NCBI GenBank assembly: GCA_030619885.1 | Contig: JAUXAN010000009.1 | Span: 1-62,518 of the forward strand | Direction of reading: 5' to 3' | Length of the DNA stretch: 62,518 bases | Origin: a bacterium | Lineage (GTDB): Bacteria > Hydrothermota > DG-26 > JAUXAN01 | In this document: positions 16,569-25,250 of the stretch, piece by piece | How the letters are laid out: every line of letters begins with the position of its first letter | Position numbering within the stretch: the stretch's first letter is position 1 | Made by a program: the position numbers and the translations under genes | Notes under the pieces: generated by a model | The model's database searches: none | Told to the model about the DNA's origin: nothing | The model's input: the letters and a program-made list of their open reading frames with translations, nothing else

Positions 16569-17396
16569 TTACTTATTTATTTTTATACTTCCTAACTTTT
16601 CAAAGTTCAATTCCACTGTCTTCCACCTGGTCTTGATCTTTGCTCTGCCTTTGAAACTACCGTTAACCTTTTCTTTCAAAAATATGTCTCTCACTCCACT
16701 CACGATTTCAAGAAAATTTACAGAAATCGGGATATCTAATATATTGCTCCCTTTCTTTGAAATGAAGATTTCTCTCTGTATCAATCCATTAGCAATGGAA
16801 TGTCCTTCTACTTTGAAACCGTAATCTATTTCAGTAAAACTAATTCCAAAACTGTTAGGGTTATTCAATTTCACTGAAAAGACAAACTCTACTCCGCTAA
16901 GGGTTAAATTTTTAACCTTTAGTGTCTCAAAATCAAAAGACGGGATTTTCAAAACTGGAAGCCATCCTTTTGTAGCCAATGGGATTTTCATTCCTTCAAA
17001 TGGGCTTGCAAGTCTTATATTGCCTTTGAATGTATAAGGTATACTGTCTCTTCCGCTCATAGATGTAACGAGTTTGAAAAGTTCCACATAGTTTATAGTC
17101 ACAGGAATTGAAAGCCCACTTTTACCGTTTGCAGTGATATGAATTTTTTCATCCTCTCTTCCTTTCAGGAACTCCCTTTTCGATATGATAAAACTATAAT
17201 CGTAACCATTTATACTCATTGAAACAGGGTTAGGATTAGACAAGGTAAAATTAAATTCCGCAGTTAAATCAGAAAAAGATATATCCTTTATATCTACGTT
17301 CTTAAAACTTACAGTAGGTTTCTTGACTACTTCTTTAAGGATGGAGCAAGAGAACAGGTAAAGCAGAACAAAAAATGCCAACTTTTTCTGAAACAT
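16569..17396 (-). CDS. Lipoprotein with two LEA type 2 (WHy) domains
   Basis: A lipoprotein of 275 residues; the signal ends YLFSC with the lipidation Cys at about residue 17. Two related immunoglobulin-like LEA_2 domains follow, with the family's 'N-P-N' turns: FTLSNPNPVSMSINGYDYSF in the first and VKLNNPNSFGISFTEIDYGF in the second. LEA_2 proteins are linked to desiccation or envelope stress, but bacterial roles are poorly known. The promoter has TATAAT five bases before the ATG, so the mRNA should be leaderless. Confidence 0.8.
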   Translation of the reverse strand: MFQKKLAFFVLLYLFSCSILKEVVKKPTVSFKNVDIKDISFSDLTAEFNFTLSNPNPVSMSINGYDYSFIISKREFLKGREDEKIHITANGKSGLSIPVTINYVELFKLVTSMSGRDSIPYTFKGNIRLASPFEGMKIPLATKGWLPVLKIPSFDFETLKVKNLTLSGVEFVFSVKLNNPNSFGISFTEIDYGFKVEGHSIANGLIQREIFISKKGSNILDIPISVNFLEIVSGVRDIFLKEKVNGSFKGRAKIKTRWKTVELNFEKLGSIKINK

Positions 17397-17401
17397 TTAA
17401 A

Positions 17402-17432
17402 ATTATAATGCAATCATAAAAAATCCTGTCAA
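17402..17432 (-). promoter_or_regulatory. Leaderless promoter of the LEA-like lipoprotein
   Basis: TTGACA (17427-17432) and a perfect TATAAT (17402-17407) with a 19-base spacer on the minus strand; the ATG follows after five bases. The spacing is longer than usual, so an overlapping ATTATA at 17 bases could serve instead. Confidence 0.6.
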
Positions 17433-17506
17433 GGGAAAAACACAGTGTTAAATCTTAACATTTGACATGGAACTTTTGTAATAAGGCCTGACACTATCGA
17501 TTTTCC

Positions 17507-17534
17507 TTGACAAACTTACGAAGCGTAGTATTTA
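17507..17534 (+). promoter_or_regulatory. Promoter of the 4-OT-family gene
   Basis: TTGACA (17507-17512) with TATTTA (17529-17534) after 16 bases. The 17 bases ending at the -35 are identical to those at the btuB promoter. A leader with AAAGGAGG precedes the ATG at 17583. Confidence 0.6.
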
Positions 17535-17582
17535 ATAAAGGTCTTATGGAATAGTAGAGAACAAAAATTAAAGGAGGTTTAT

Positions 17583-17777
17583 ATGCCAATTGTAAGAGTG
17601 GATTTGTGGAAGGGAAGGGATTACGAAAAGAAGAAAGAGTTAATTAAAAAATTGACGGATGCGGTCGTTGAATCCATCGGTTGCCCAGCAGATGCTGTCC
17701 ATATAGTGATAAATGATGTTGAAAAGAGTGACTGGGGCATAGGTGGATTGCCTGCTTCTGAAAAATATCCTGATTAA
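17583..17777 (+). CDS. 4-oxalocrotonate tautomerase family protein
   Basis: A 64-residue tautomerase of the 4-OT superfamily. After Met removal the N-terminal Pro (MPIVRVDLWKGR) acts as catalytic base; Arg11 or its neighbour and the C-terminal loop (DVEKSDWGIGGLPAS) complete the active site. Usual length for the hexameric class. RBS AAAGGAGG is seven bases before the ATG. No aromatic-degradation genes surround it, so the substrate is unknown. Confidence 0.92.
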   Translation: MPIVRVDLWKGRDYEKKKELIKKLTDAVVESIGCPADAVHIVINDVEKSDWGIGGLPASEKYPD

Positions 17778-17792
17778 ATTTAAGGAGAAAGT

Positions 17793-17810
17793 CCATACGG
17801 ATCCGTAGGG
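17793..17810. repeat. 18-bp palindrome, family A (CCATACGGATCCGTAGGG)
   Basis: The consensus copy, 16 bases after the tautomerase stop. The surrounding sequence to about 17907 is dispersed intergenic repeat (CTCTGTGTTCCCTGTGG and similar) that ends in the purL -35 box. Confidence 0.85.
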
Positions 17811-17907
17811 ATAAGAAAGGGAGAAATTCTCCTATGCTTTACTCTGTGCTCTCTGCGCCCTCTGCGGTTTTCTTTTTTTCTCTGTGTTCCCTGTGGTTAC
17901 TTTTTAC

Positions 17908-17936
17908 TTGACGAAGAAATTTAATTTTTGTATGGT
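17908..17936 (+). promoter_or_regulatory. Leaderless promoter of purL
   Basis: TTGACG (17908-17913), 17-base spacer, TATGGT (17931-17936); the ATG is at 17945. No RBS is visible between them. Confidence 0.65.
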
Positions 17937-17944
17937 ATCTTGTC

Positions 17945-20806
17945 ATGCTCTGGAAAATAGAGGTTGAACGGCAAGAAGAATTCTTCGACGCCCGAGGCGA
18001 GGGTATTAAAAAAGATATCATTGACCTCGGCATAAGTAGCGTCGATAGGGTTAGAGTCATAGATGTTTATCTCATTGAAGGTTCTCTTAATAAAAAAGCC
18101 GTAGACCAGGTCTGTAAATATCTTTTAAGTGATGATATTGTCCAGGTCTACTCTTTTAAAGAACCACTGGTGAAAGAGACTGCAGGTGTTCATCTGATTG
18201 AGGTCGCATATAATCCTGGTGTTATGGACCCGGTTGAGCAGAGTACGAAAAAGGCTGTTGCAGATATGGAAATAAGCGGCGTTGAGAGCGTCTGTACAGC
18301 CAGAAAGTATGTAATATATGGTAATGTATCTAAAGAAGAGATTCACAAAATTGCTGATAAACTTCTCTGCAATAAAACTGTTCAGCATATAGTAACTCGG
18401 AAAGAAAAAGTGACACTCCCCGCATCAGATTATAGATTTAAATTGGAATATGTGGATATTTTAGACGCTTCGGATGAAAAGTTGATGGAGATCAGTTTTT
18501 CTCGACAACTCTACTTGAACTTGAAAGAGATGCATACTATAAAAGAATATTTCAGAAAACTCGGCAGGAATCCGACAGATTGTGAACTCGAAACGATTGC
18601 ACAGACATGGTCTGAACATTGTGTCCATAAGACCTTTAAAGGAACGATAGACTATGATGGTGAGATAATCGATAATCTTTTGAAATCTACAATCATTAAA
18701 GTAACAGAGGAGTTGAATAAAGAATGGTGTGTATCAGTCTTTACCGATAATGCAGGGATAGTTAAATTCGACGATAAGCACAACCTCTGCTTCAAGGTCG
18801 AGACCCATAATCATCCTTCTGCTCTGGAGCCTTACGGCGGGGCAGGGACAGGTATCGGAGGGGTAATAAGAGACCCATTGGGAACAGGTCTTGGCGCAAA
18901 ACCTATCTGTAACACAGATATATTCTGTTTTGGACCCATAGACTATCCACACGATAAACTGCCGAAAGGTACACTTCATCCGAAGAGAATAATGAAAGGG
19001 GTAGTTGCCGGCGTTAGAGATTATGGTAACAGAATGGGTATCCCTACAGTCAATGGTGGCGTATTCTTTGATGAGGGTTACATTGGAAACCCCGTGGTAT
19101 ATTGTGGTAATCTTGGACTCATACCAGCTGATAAGTGCAAGAAAGAAGTAAGTGCAGGGGATAAGGTCGTTTTACTCGGTGGAAGAACAGGTAGGGACGG
19201 CATACACGGCGTGACATTTGCCTCCAGTGAGTTAACAGATGCATCTGAGGTAATCTCTTCCGGTGCTGTCCAGATAGGAAACCCGATAGCAGAGAAAAAG
19301 ATGGTGGATACTCTTATTCAGGCAAGGAACCGTGGACTTTATAAGTTCATAACCGACTGTGGAGGTGGAGGACTCTCATCAGCAGTGGGTGAAGCGGCAA
19401 AGGATACAGGGGTGGTGATAGATTTAGAAAAAGTTCCTTTAAAATATAGTGGACTCTCCTACATGGAAATATGGATTTCAGAATCCCAGGAGAGAATGAT
19501 AGTTGGCGTGCCAGAAGAGAACGTTGAACAATTGCTCAATGTATTTAAAAATGAAGATGTGGAAGCAACAGTCATCGGCGAATTCACTGCGGATAAACGG
19601 TTGAAATTGAGATATGATGGCAACATTGTATGTAATCTGGATATGGAATTTTTACATAATGGATTGCCGAAGAAGAATCTTGTAGCTCGGTGGATTTCTC
19701 CCAAGTTCGAAGAGCCGAATTTTAAAGACCCATCAGATCTAACCCCCTATCTCAAAAAACTCCTCTCATCTCCTAATATATGCAGCAAAGAATGGGTCAT
19801 ACGCCAGTATGACCATGAAGTTCAGGGAGGGAGTGTCATAAAACCACTCACAGGGGTTAATAATGATGGACCATCCGATGCAGCAGTAATGAGACCTGTG
19901 CTCGACTCCCATAAGGGCGTTGTAATATCAAACGGGATGAATCCCAACTACGGGGTAATAGACCCTTATTGGATGGCGGCATCCGCCATAGATGAAGCAC
20001 TCAGAAATGTGGTGGCAGTGGGTGGAACTCTTGAAAAAACAGCACTTTTGGATAATTTTTCATGGGGCAATCCTGATAAACCAGACCGCCTTGCTGGACT
20101 CGTTCGGGCATCAAAGGCATGTTACGATATTGCCAAGATCTATGGAACACCATTCATCTCAGGTAAGGATAGTTTGAACAACGAATATAAGGTAGGGGAT
20201 GAGTCCGTCTCCATACCACCTACCCTGCTCATCTCGGCACTGAGTGTTATGGACGATGTGAGGAATGCCGTTACTATGGATGGAAAGGAAGAGGGTGATT
20301 TGGTGTACGTAATAGGCAGGACGAAGAATGAACTCGGTGGCTCTCACTATTATACCATCAGAGGATGGGTTGGAAACAACCTCCCAAAAGTAGATGCAAA
20401 ATTAGGAAAGAAAACTATGCAAAGATTGAATCTTGCCATAAAGGAAGGGATAATCCGTGCATGCCATGACCTTTCAGAAGGTGGACTTGGAGTTGCACTC
20501 GCCGAGTCCTCATTTTCCGGAGATTTAGGGATTGAGGTGGATTTGAGAAACGTTCCTGTTGAAGTTGGGCTAAAGCGTAATGATACAATACTTTTTTCAG
20601 AGTCAAACTCAAGATTCATCGTGGAAGTGGCTCCAAGACACAAAAAACAATTTGAAAATATAATGAAAGGAATCCCATTCGGATTGATAGGTGAGATAAA
20701 GAGAGAAAAAGTTTTAAAAATTATAGGTCTAAAAGGGAAGACTGTTTTGAATACGCCCATTCAAAAATTAAAAGCGGCGTGGCAGAAAGGGCTTGAATTG
20801 AACTGA
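17945..20806 (+). CDS. purL: Phosphoribosylformylglycinamidine synthase PurL with two N-terminal PurS-like domains
   Basis: ATP-dependent FGAM synthase, fourth step of purine synthesis. Residues about 1-80 and 83-160 are two PurS-like domains (RVIDVYLIEG and ARKYVIYGNV mark equivalent strands). The synthetase core follows, with TWSEHCVHKTF at about 221, KVETHNHPSALEPYGGAGTG at about 284, and the second half starting near FISGKDSLNN. It ends KLKAAWQKGLELN, as in short PurL proteins. At 953 residues it is between short PurL (~750) and the single-chain enzyme (~1300); the glutaminase (PurQ) domain is absent and must be supplied elsewhere. Its stop overlaps the rseP start (TGATG). Confidence 0.95.
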   Translation: MLWKIEVERQEEFFDARGEGIKKDIIDLGISSVDRVRVIDVYLIEGSLNKKAVDQVCKYLLSDDIVQVYSFKEPLVKETAGVHLIEVAYNPGVMDPVEQSTKKAVADMEISGVESVCTARKYVIYGNVSKEEIHKIADKLLCNKTVQHIVTRKEKVTLPASDYRFKLEYVDILDASDEKLMEISFSRQLYLNLKEMHTIKEYFRKLGRNPTDCELETIAQTWSEHCVHKTFKGTIDYDGEIIDNLLKSTIIKVTEELNKEWCVSVFTDNAGIVKFDDKHNLCFKVETHNHPSALEPYGGAGTGIGGVIRDPLGTGLGAKPICNTDIFCFGPIDYPHDKLPKGTLHPKRIMKGVVAGVRDYGNRMGIPTVNGGVFFDEGYIGNPVVYCGNLGLIPADKCKKEVSAGDKVVLLGGRTGRDGIHGVTFASSELTDASEVISSGAVQIGNPIAEKKMVDTLIQARNRGLYKFITDCGGGGLSSAVGEAAKDTGVVIDLEKVPLKYSGLSYMEIWISESQERMIVGVPEENVEQLLNVFKNEDVEATVIGEFTADKRLKLRYDGNIVCNLDMEFLHNGLPKKNLVARWISPKFEEPNFKDPSDLTPYLKKLLSSPNICSKEWVIRQYDHEVQGGSVIKPLTGVNNDGPSDAAVMRPVLDSHKGVVISNGMNPNYGVIDPYWMAASAIDEALRNVVAVGGTLEKTALLDNFSWGNPDKPDRLAGLVRASKACYDIAKIYGTPFISGKDSLNNEYKVGDESVSIPPTLLISALSVMDDVRNAVTMDGKEEGDLVYVIGRTKNELGGSHYYTIRGWVGNNLPKVDAKLGKKTMQRLNLAIKEGIIRACHDLSEGGLGVALAESSFSGDLGIEVDLRNVPVEVGLKRNDTILFSESNSRFIVEVAPRHKKQFENIMKGIPFGLIGEIKREKVLKIIGLKGKTVLNTPIQKLKAAWQKGLELN

Positions 20807-22119
20807 TGATTATAACCTTAATTGCAACTATTATCGTATTAGGGGTTTTAATCCTGGCACATGAGTTTGGACATTATGCAGGTGCAAAGTTACTCGGTGT
20901 CAGGGTATTGAAGTTCTCTGTGGGTCTTGGTCCAAAGTTATTAGGTTTCAAGAAGAATGAGACAGAATATATGTTGTCAGCTGTTCCATTTGGAGGGTTT
21001 GTAAAATTGGCAGGGATGGAACCCGATGAGATAAAAGGCGAGGAAGGTGAATATGAAGGGAAACCGATGTTGAGTAAAATTCTAATCTGTCTGGCAGGAC
21101 CACTGGCAAATCTCATCTTAGGGTTTATCATATATCTGGTAATAACAGGTGGTATCGGCATAGAGGTTTTCCCAACGACCCGGATAGGTAGAGTAGAAGC
21201 AGACTCCCCTGCTTTTGCAGCAGGTCTCAAGGAGAAGGATAGAATACTAATGGTAGATGGAGAGAACGTATCCAACTGGAATGAAGTTATAGAAAAGATA
21301 TTAGGAAAGGCAGAGGATGGAGTCAATTTAAATCTAAAAAGGGATGGTAGTGAAGAAATAGAAATCTTTTTGAAACCTGTTTACGATGAAGAAAGAGGTA
21401 CTTATCTTTTAGGTATCTTCCCCTTAATTGAGCCGATAGTGGGTGGTGTTATAAAAGGAAGCCCTGCAGAGAGAACAGGACTCAAAAGAGGGGACAGAGT
21501 AACTGTCATTGAGAACAAAAAGGTTGAAAAGTGGGAGGATATGGCTGATATAATTCGAAAAAATCCTGCAGTTCCACTTCACATAGAATGGAAAAGGAAT
21601 GACGAAAAATTCTACGCTACCATTATCCCAATCGAAGAGTCTGCTTCCACAAAAGAAGGTAAAAAAGAGAAAATCGGTATCATAGGAATTCAAATGTATA
21701 TGGCACATAAAAGGTTCCCTCCAATAGAGGCGATTAAAGTGTCGTGTGGAAAGGTTCTATGGCTAAATAAGGTCATCTTTGTATTTTTAGGAAAGTTGAT
21801 TACAGGCAGGGCTTCCGCAAGGAATCTTGGTGGTCCTATTCTCATTGCAAAACTCGCTGGTGAGACGGCGAGGATGGGGCTTGGTCCCCTCTTGAATTTT
21901 ATTGCCTTCGTATCTATCAATCTATGGATAATAAATATCTTTCCAATACCTGTGCTTGATGGAGGGCATATTATGTATTCCATAGTTGAGGGGGTGCGAA
22001 GAAAACCACTGACTAAAAAAGAGAAACAGATAGCCCAACAGATCGGTTTTGTTTTAATTATGGCATTAGCCCTGTTTGTAGTGTTCAACGATATTATGAG
22101 GTTGATGGGACAGAAATGA
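20806..22119 (+). CDS. rseP: RIP metalloprotease RseP (site-2 protease)
   Basis: An intramembrane zinc protease of 437 residues. HEFGH near residue 20 gives the zinc ligands and catalytic Glu, and LDGGHIMY near residue 385 the third ligand region. Two PDZ domains lie between (ADSPAFAAGLKEKDRILMVD and KGSPAERTGLKRGDRVTVIE). The family cleaves anti-sigma factors after a first cut. It is translationally coupled to purL rather than next to dxr or bamA as is common. An RseC-type protein is encoded at 60976, but no sigma-E gene is in the window. Confidence 0.95.
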   Translation: MIITLIATIIVLGVLILAHEFGHYAGAKLLGVRVLKFSVGLGPKLLGFKKNETEYMLSAVPFGGFVKLAGMEPDEIKGEEGEYEGKPMLSKILICLAGPLANLILGFIIYLVITGGIGIEVFPTTRIGRVEADSPAFAAGLKEKDRILMVDGENVSNWNEVIEKILGKAEDGVNLNLKRDGSEEIEIFLKPVYDEERGTYLLGIFPLIEPIVGGVIKGSPAERTGLKRGDRVTVIENKKVEKWEDMADIIRKNPAVPLHIEWKRNDEKFYATIIPIEESASTKEGKKEKIGIIGIQMYMAHKRFPPIEAIKVSCGKVLWLNKVIFVFLGKLITGRASARNLGGPILIAKLAGETARMGLGPLLNFIAFVSINLWIINIFPIPVLDGGHIMYSIVEGVRRKPLTKKEKQIAQQIGFVLIMALALFVVFNDIMRLMGQK

Positions 22120-22145
22120 GAGGTTTCGTGTATTTCGTGTGTTTC

Positions 22146-22445
22146 GTGGGTTCTTTTTTCTTGAGCTCTTTTTCAGTAGGGTTCTCATACACACTTTTCG
22201 GCTCACTGTAAGGTGACGACTGTCTCTACCCCGATGTATTCTGTGAAAATTTATCTGTTAGTAAACTACATCTCGGTCTCGGTCTGGAATTTACGATTGT
22301 TACAGAAACGAGGTCGAAGATGGTTTTTGATGAATTCGATAATACCATAGGGGAAGCAACGGTGGCAGAAAACAATAATTCGCGTGTCAGAATTTGGAGT
22401 CAACCTTTCAGATTTTTCTGTCAAATTTCCTGTTCAGTGAGGTAA
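22146..22445 (+). pseudogene. Possible decayed ORF between rseP and a zinc-ribbon gene
   Basis: A single frame runs from GTG 22146 to a TAA at 22443 and is interrupted by only one stop (TAA at 22209). It starts with a hydrophobic stretch (FFLSSFSVGFSYTLFGSL) followed by 78 codons that include GLGLEFTIVTETRSKMVFDE. It might be the remains of a small exported protein, or chance. The first bases overlap the dispersed TTCGTGTGTTTCGTGGG repeat (22123-22160). No family recognised. Confidence 0.25.
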
Positions 22446-22448
22446 AAA

Positions 22449-22637
22449 ATGATTAAATGTAAAAAATGTGGGAATACAAAAGAATTTTACAGGAGTTGTT
22501 GGATATACTATGAACAAAATGAGAGAGGATTTTTGGAACAAGTTGATATGAAAGAAAGAAGAGATTTGTGGTGTGGAGAGTGTGATGGAAAGGTTAAATA
22601 CATTGGAATAGGAACAAGCAATTCTTCTGAAAATTAA
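22449..22637 (+). CDS. Small zinc-ribbon protein
   Basis: A 62-residue protein with two Cys pairs: KCKKCGN at the N-terminus and WCGECDGK at about 47-50. Spacing fits one zinc ribbon. No signal peptide. GTGAGG lies seven bases before the ATG. It is flanked by decayed sequence on both sides, so it could be a survivor of a damaged region. Function unknown; a nucleic-acid or protein-binding role is only a guess from the fold. Confidence 0.6.
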   Translation: MIKCKKCGNTKEFYRSCWIYYEQNERGFLEQVDMKERRDLWCGECDGKVKYIGIGTSNSSEN

Positions 22638-22681
22638 AGGTCACAGATTTGTGGTTCAGCAGACTGTCCGAAAACTCATAG

Positions 22682-23062
22682 TTCTCTATTCTGAAAAAAA
22701 TACCAGCCGACCCAGAGATGGAGACTATGGTAGAGAAATGGCGAAAACGGACTGAGGAGGGTTTTGATGAAGTAATTGGGGAGGCTGCATCAGATCTATC
22801 TCGTGCAGGTATGGGAGAATGCCCCATCGGAAATAGGATATTAGAAATTACAGTAGATGGTGAACCGATCGATATGAACAGAAAATATAGGATTGTGACG
22901 AACAACTTTCTTGCTGCTGGTGGTGGGGAGTATGGAATCTTCAAAGAGGTTGAGGAGATTGTGAAAACGGGTGTAGACATAAGGGATGTGATTGCAGGCT
23001 ATGTCCGTGAAGACTCTCCGGTAGATGCAAAAGTGGAAGGGAGAATAGTAGAAATAAAATAA
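22682..23062 (+). pseudogene. 5'-nucleotidase (UshA family) remnant with internal deletion
   Basis: The open frame from 22682 reads through ILKKIPADPEMETMVEKW and FDEVIGEAASDLSRAGMGE, matching the start of the C-terminal domain of 5'-nucleotidases, then CPIGN. It jumps at once to RILEITVDGEPIDMNRKYRI, VTNNFLAAGGGEYGIF and the family's end. Roughly 100 residues that normally separate PIGN from this last part (the nucleobase-binding and GxR region) are missing, as is the whole N-terminal metallophosphatase domain. The remaining frame is open, so a short protein from ATG 22718 is possible, but it cannot be an active nucleotidase. Confidence 0.8.
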
Positions 23063-23077
23063 ATGGTAAAAAAATAC

Positions 23078-23105
23078 TTGACAAAAATCTTTTGATACAT
23101 AGATT
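23078..23105 (+). promoter_or_regulatory. Leaderless promoter of the pilT pair
   Basis: TTGACA (23078-23083), 16-base spacer, TAGATT (23100-23105), six bases before the ATG at 23112. No RBS is visible. Confidence 0.75.
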
Positions 23106-23111
23106 AAGAGT

Positions 23112-24176
23112 ATGAAAGAAGCGAGCCTCGATACCCTTCTTCGTGAACTCGTCAGTAAGGAAGGGTCTGATTTGCATCTTAAAGTCGGAGAGCCACCTTC
23201 GTACAGAATCCATGGAAAACTAATGAGGTCAAAACTTGATCCGCTCACAGATAAAGTTATTGAACGACTCATCTTCGGTATCATGGACGAAGATCGGAAG
23301 CAAATATTTTTACAAAGGTTAGAATTGGATATGAGTTATTCCATCTCAGGACTCTCCCGTTTTAGAGTGAATGTTTTCAAACAGAAAGGACATATAGGTG
23401 CTGTCATGCGGGTCATTCCGTTCGATATAAAAAACATTGATGATCTCCAACTTCCAGAGATCTTGAGGAAGATAGTAATGTATCCGAGGGGTCTTGTGCT
23501 GGTGACAGGACCCACAGGGAGTGGAAAGTCAACAACACTTGCCGCTATGATAGAACATATAAATCACAATAAGAGATGCCATATCATAACAATTGAAGAC
23601 CCGATTGAATTTCTGCACAAAGACAGGGTTTCAACCATTGAACAGAGGGAAATAGGGTTAGATACCCACTCCTTTGCAGATGCCCTAAGACATGTGATGC
23701 GGCAGAACCCGGATATAATTATGGTGGGAGAGATGAGGGATTTAGAGACTATGGCACTTACCGTAACCGCGGCTGAGACCGGACATTTGGTATTCGCAAC
23801 CCTCCATACCACAGATGCTCCCCAGACAGTGGATAGAATTATCGATGTTTTTCCTCCAGAGAAGCAACAGCAGGTAAGGTTGCAACTCTCAACTGTGCTC
23901 GCTGCTGTTCTCTCACAAACCTTACTTCCAAGGGCTGCCGGAGACGGTAGGATTGCAGCCTTCGAAACAATGATATGTATCCCTGCGGTAAGGGCGATAA
24001 TTAGAGAAGGAAAAGCACACCAGTTATACTCTATTTTGCAGACGGGACAGAAATATGGGATGGTTCAGTTGGACCAACATCTGAAAGAACTCTATCAGAA
24101 AAGGATAGTCAAGTTTGAAGATGCCCTTGCAAAATCTAATAATCCTGAAGAATTCCAGAAATCTGTTGACAGGTAG
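23112..24176 (+). CDS. pilT: Type IV pilus retraction ATPase PilT
   Basis: A hexameric secretion-type ATPase of 354 residues that powers pilus retraction. Walker A GPTGSGKSTT near residue 133, Asp box ITIEDPIEFLH, Walker B DIIMVGEMRD, His box TLHTTDAPQTVDRIIDVFP, and the PilT-specific C-terminal AIRE-like region (PAVRAIIREGKAHQLYS). Length is usual. It begins with a leaderless promoter and is followed after six bases by a second pilT. No pilB, pilC or pilin genes are in the window. Confidence 0.95.
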   Translation: MKEASLDTLLRELVSKEGSDLHLKVGEPPSYRIHGKLMRSKLDPLTDKVIERLIFGIMDEDRKQIFLQRLELDMSYSISGLSRFRVNVFKQKGHIGAVMRVIPFDIKNIDDLQLPEILRKIVMYPRGLVLVTGPTGSGKSTTLAAMIEHINHNKRCHIITIEDPIEFLHKDRVSTIEQREIGLDTHSFADALRHVMRQNPDIIMVGEMRDLETMALTVTAAETGHLVFATLHTTDAPQTVDRIIDVFPPEKQQQVRLQLSTVLAAVLSQTLLPRAAGDGRIAAFETMICIPAVRAIIREGKAHQLYSILQTGQKYGMVQLDQHLKELYQKRIVKFEDALAKSNNPEEFQKSVDR

Positions 24177-24182
24177 ATAAAA

Positions 24183-25250
24183 ATGGATGTATTAAAACTC
24201 CTGCAAAGCGCTTACGAAAAGAATGCATCAGACCTGATACTCAAAACAGGGAGTCCACCCCTTCTGAGAATATATGGTGATCTCATACCTATCAATACGA
24301 CAGTTCTCAGTTCAAAGGATACGGAGAACGCATTCCTCTCGATTGCGACCGAATCTGAGAGAAGAAGATTTGAAAAGGATTTAGAACTGGATGTCGCCTT
24401 CAATGTCCCAAATCTCTGCAGGTTTAGAGTGAATGTGTTTATGCAGAGAAGTTCCATAGGGGTCGTTCTCAGATTGATTCCAAAGGAAGTCCCATCCATC
24501 GACCAACTTGGGCTCCCTTCTGTGTTGAAAGATATATCTATGAGGCCCAGGGGGCTCGTGATAATAACAGGACCTGCTGGATGTGGAAAGTCGACAACAC
24601 AGGCGTCTATGTTAGACTACAAGAATGAACACGAGGAATGCCATATAGTTACAGTAGAAGAACCTATCGAATTTATACATCAAGATAAACTCGCATTGGT
24701 GGAGCAGAGGGAAGTAGGGAAAGACACCCATTCTTTTTCAAATGCATTGAAATATGTTCTTCGTCAGGACCCCGATGTAATACTTGTTGGAGAGATGCGG
24801 GATTTAGAGACTATCTCACTTGCCATCAGTGCTGCAGAAACAGGCCATTTAGTCATAGGCACCTTACATACAACAAATGCGGTTCAGACGGTTGACAGGA
24901 TTATAGATGTTTTCCCTGGGCACCAGCAGAGACAGATAAGAATCCAGATGGCGGCAAATCTATTAGCAGTTGCATCTCAAATTTTAGTAAATAAAAAAGG
25001 AGGGAAAGGTCAGGTTGCCGCCTTTGAGATCATGATATGTACCCCTGCCATAAAAAACCTCATAAGAGAAGCCAAAACCCACCAACTAGCTTCCCATATA
25101 TTAACAGGCACATCCCATGGGATGAAGACTATGAATATGTCTTTAGCCGAGTTGGTGAAGAAAGACATAATAAGCTATGATGATGCTAAGGCAAGGACAG
25201 ATAACGAGGAAGAATTGCTTGAAATACTTGGCAAAAAAGGTAAGAAATGA
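24183..25250 (+). CDS. Second PilT/PilU-type ATPase
   Basis: A paralogue of 355 residues, colinear with the upstream PilT. Walker A is GPAGCGKSTTQASM (near residue 130), Walker B DVILVGEMRD, His box TLHTTNAVQTVDRIIDVFP, and AIKNLIREAKTHQLAS at the C-terminus. Tandem retraction ATPases in other bacteria are PilT and PilU; which this copy corresponds to cannot be settled from motifs since its Walker boxes look intact. The stop overlaps the PBP start by four bases (ATGA), so motor and cell-wall genes are coupled. Confidence 0.93.
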   Translation: MDVLKLLQSAYEKNASDLILKTGSPPLLRIYGDLIPINTTVLSSKDTENAFLSIATESERRRFEKDLELDVAFNVPNLCRFRVNVFMQRSSIGVVLRLIPKEVPSIDQLGLPSVLKDISMRPRGLVIITGPAGCGKSTTQASMLDYKNEHEECHIVTVEEPIEFIHQDKLALVEQREVGKDTHSFSNALKYVLRQDPDVILVGEMRDLETISLAISAAETGHLVIGTLHTTNAVQTVDRIIDVFPGHQQRQIRIQMAANLLAVASQILVNKKGGKGQVAAFEIMICTPAIKNLIREAKTHQLASHILTGTSHGMKTMNMSLAELVKKDIISYDDAKARTDNEEELLEILGKKGKK

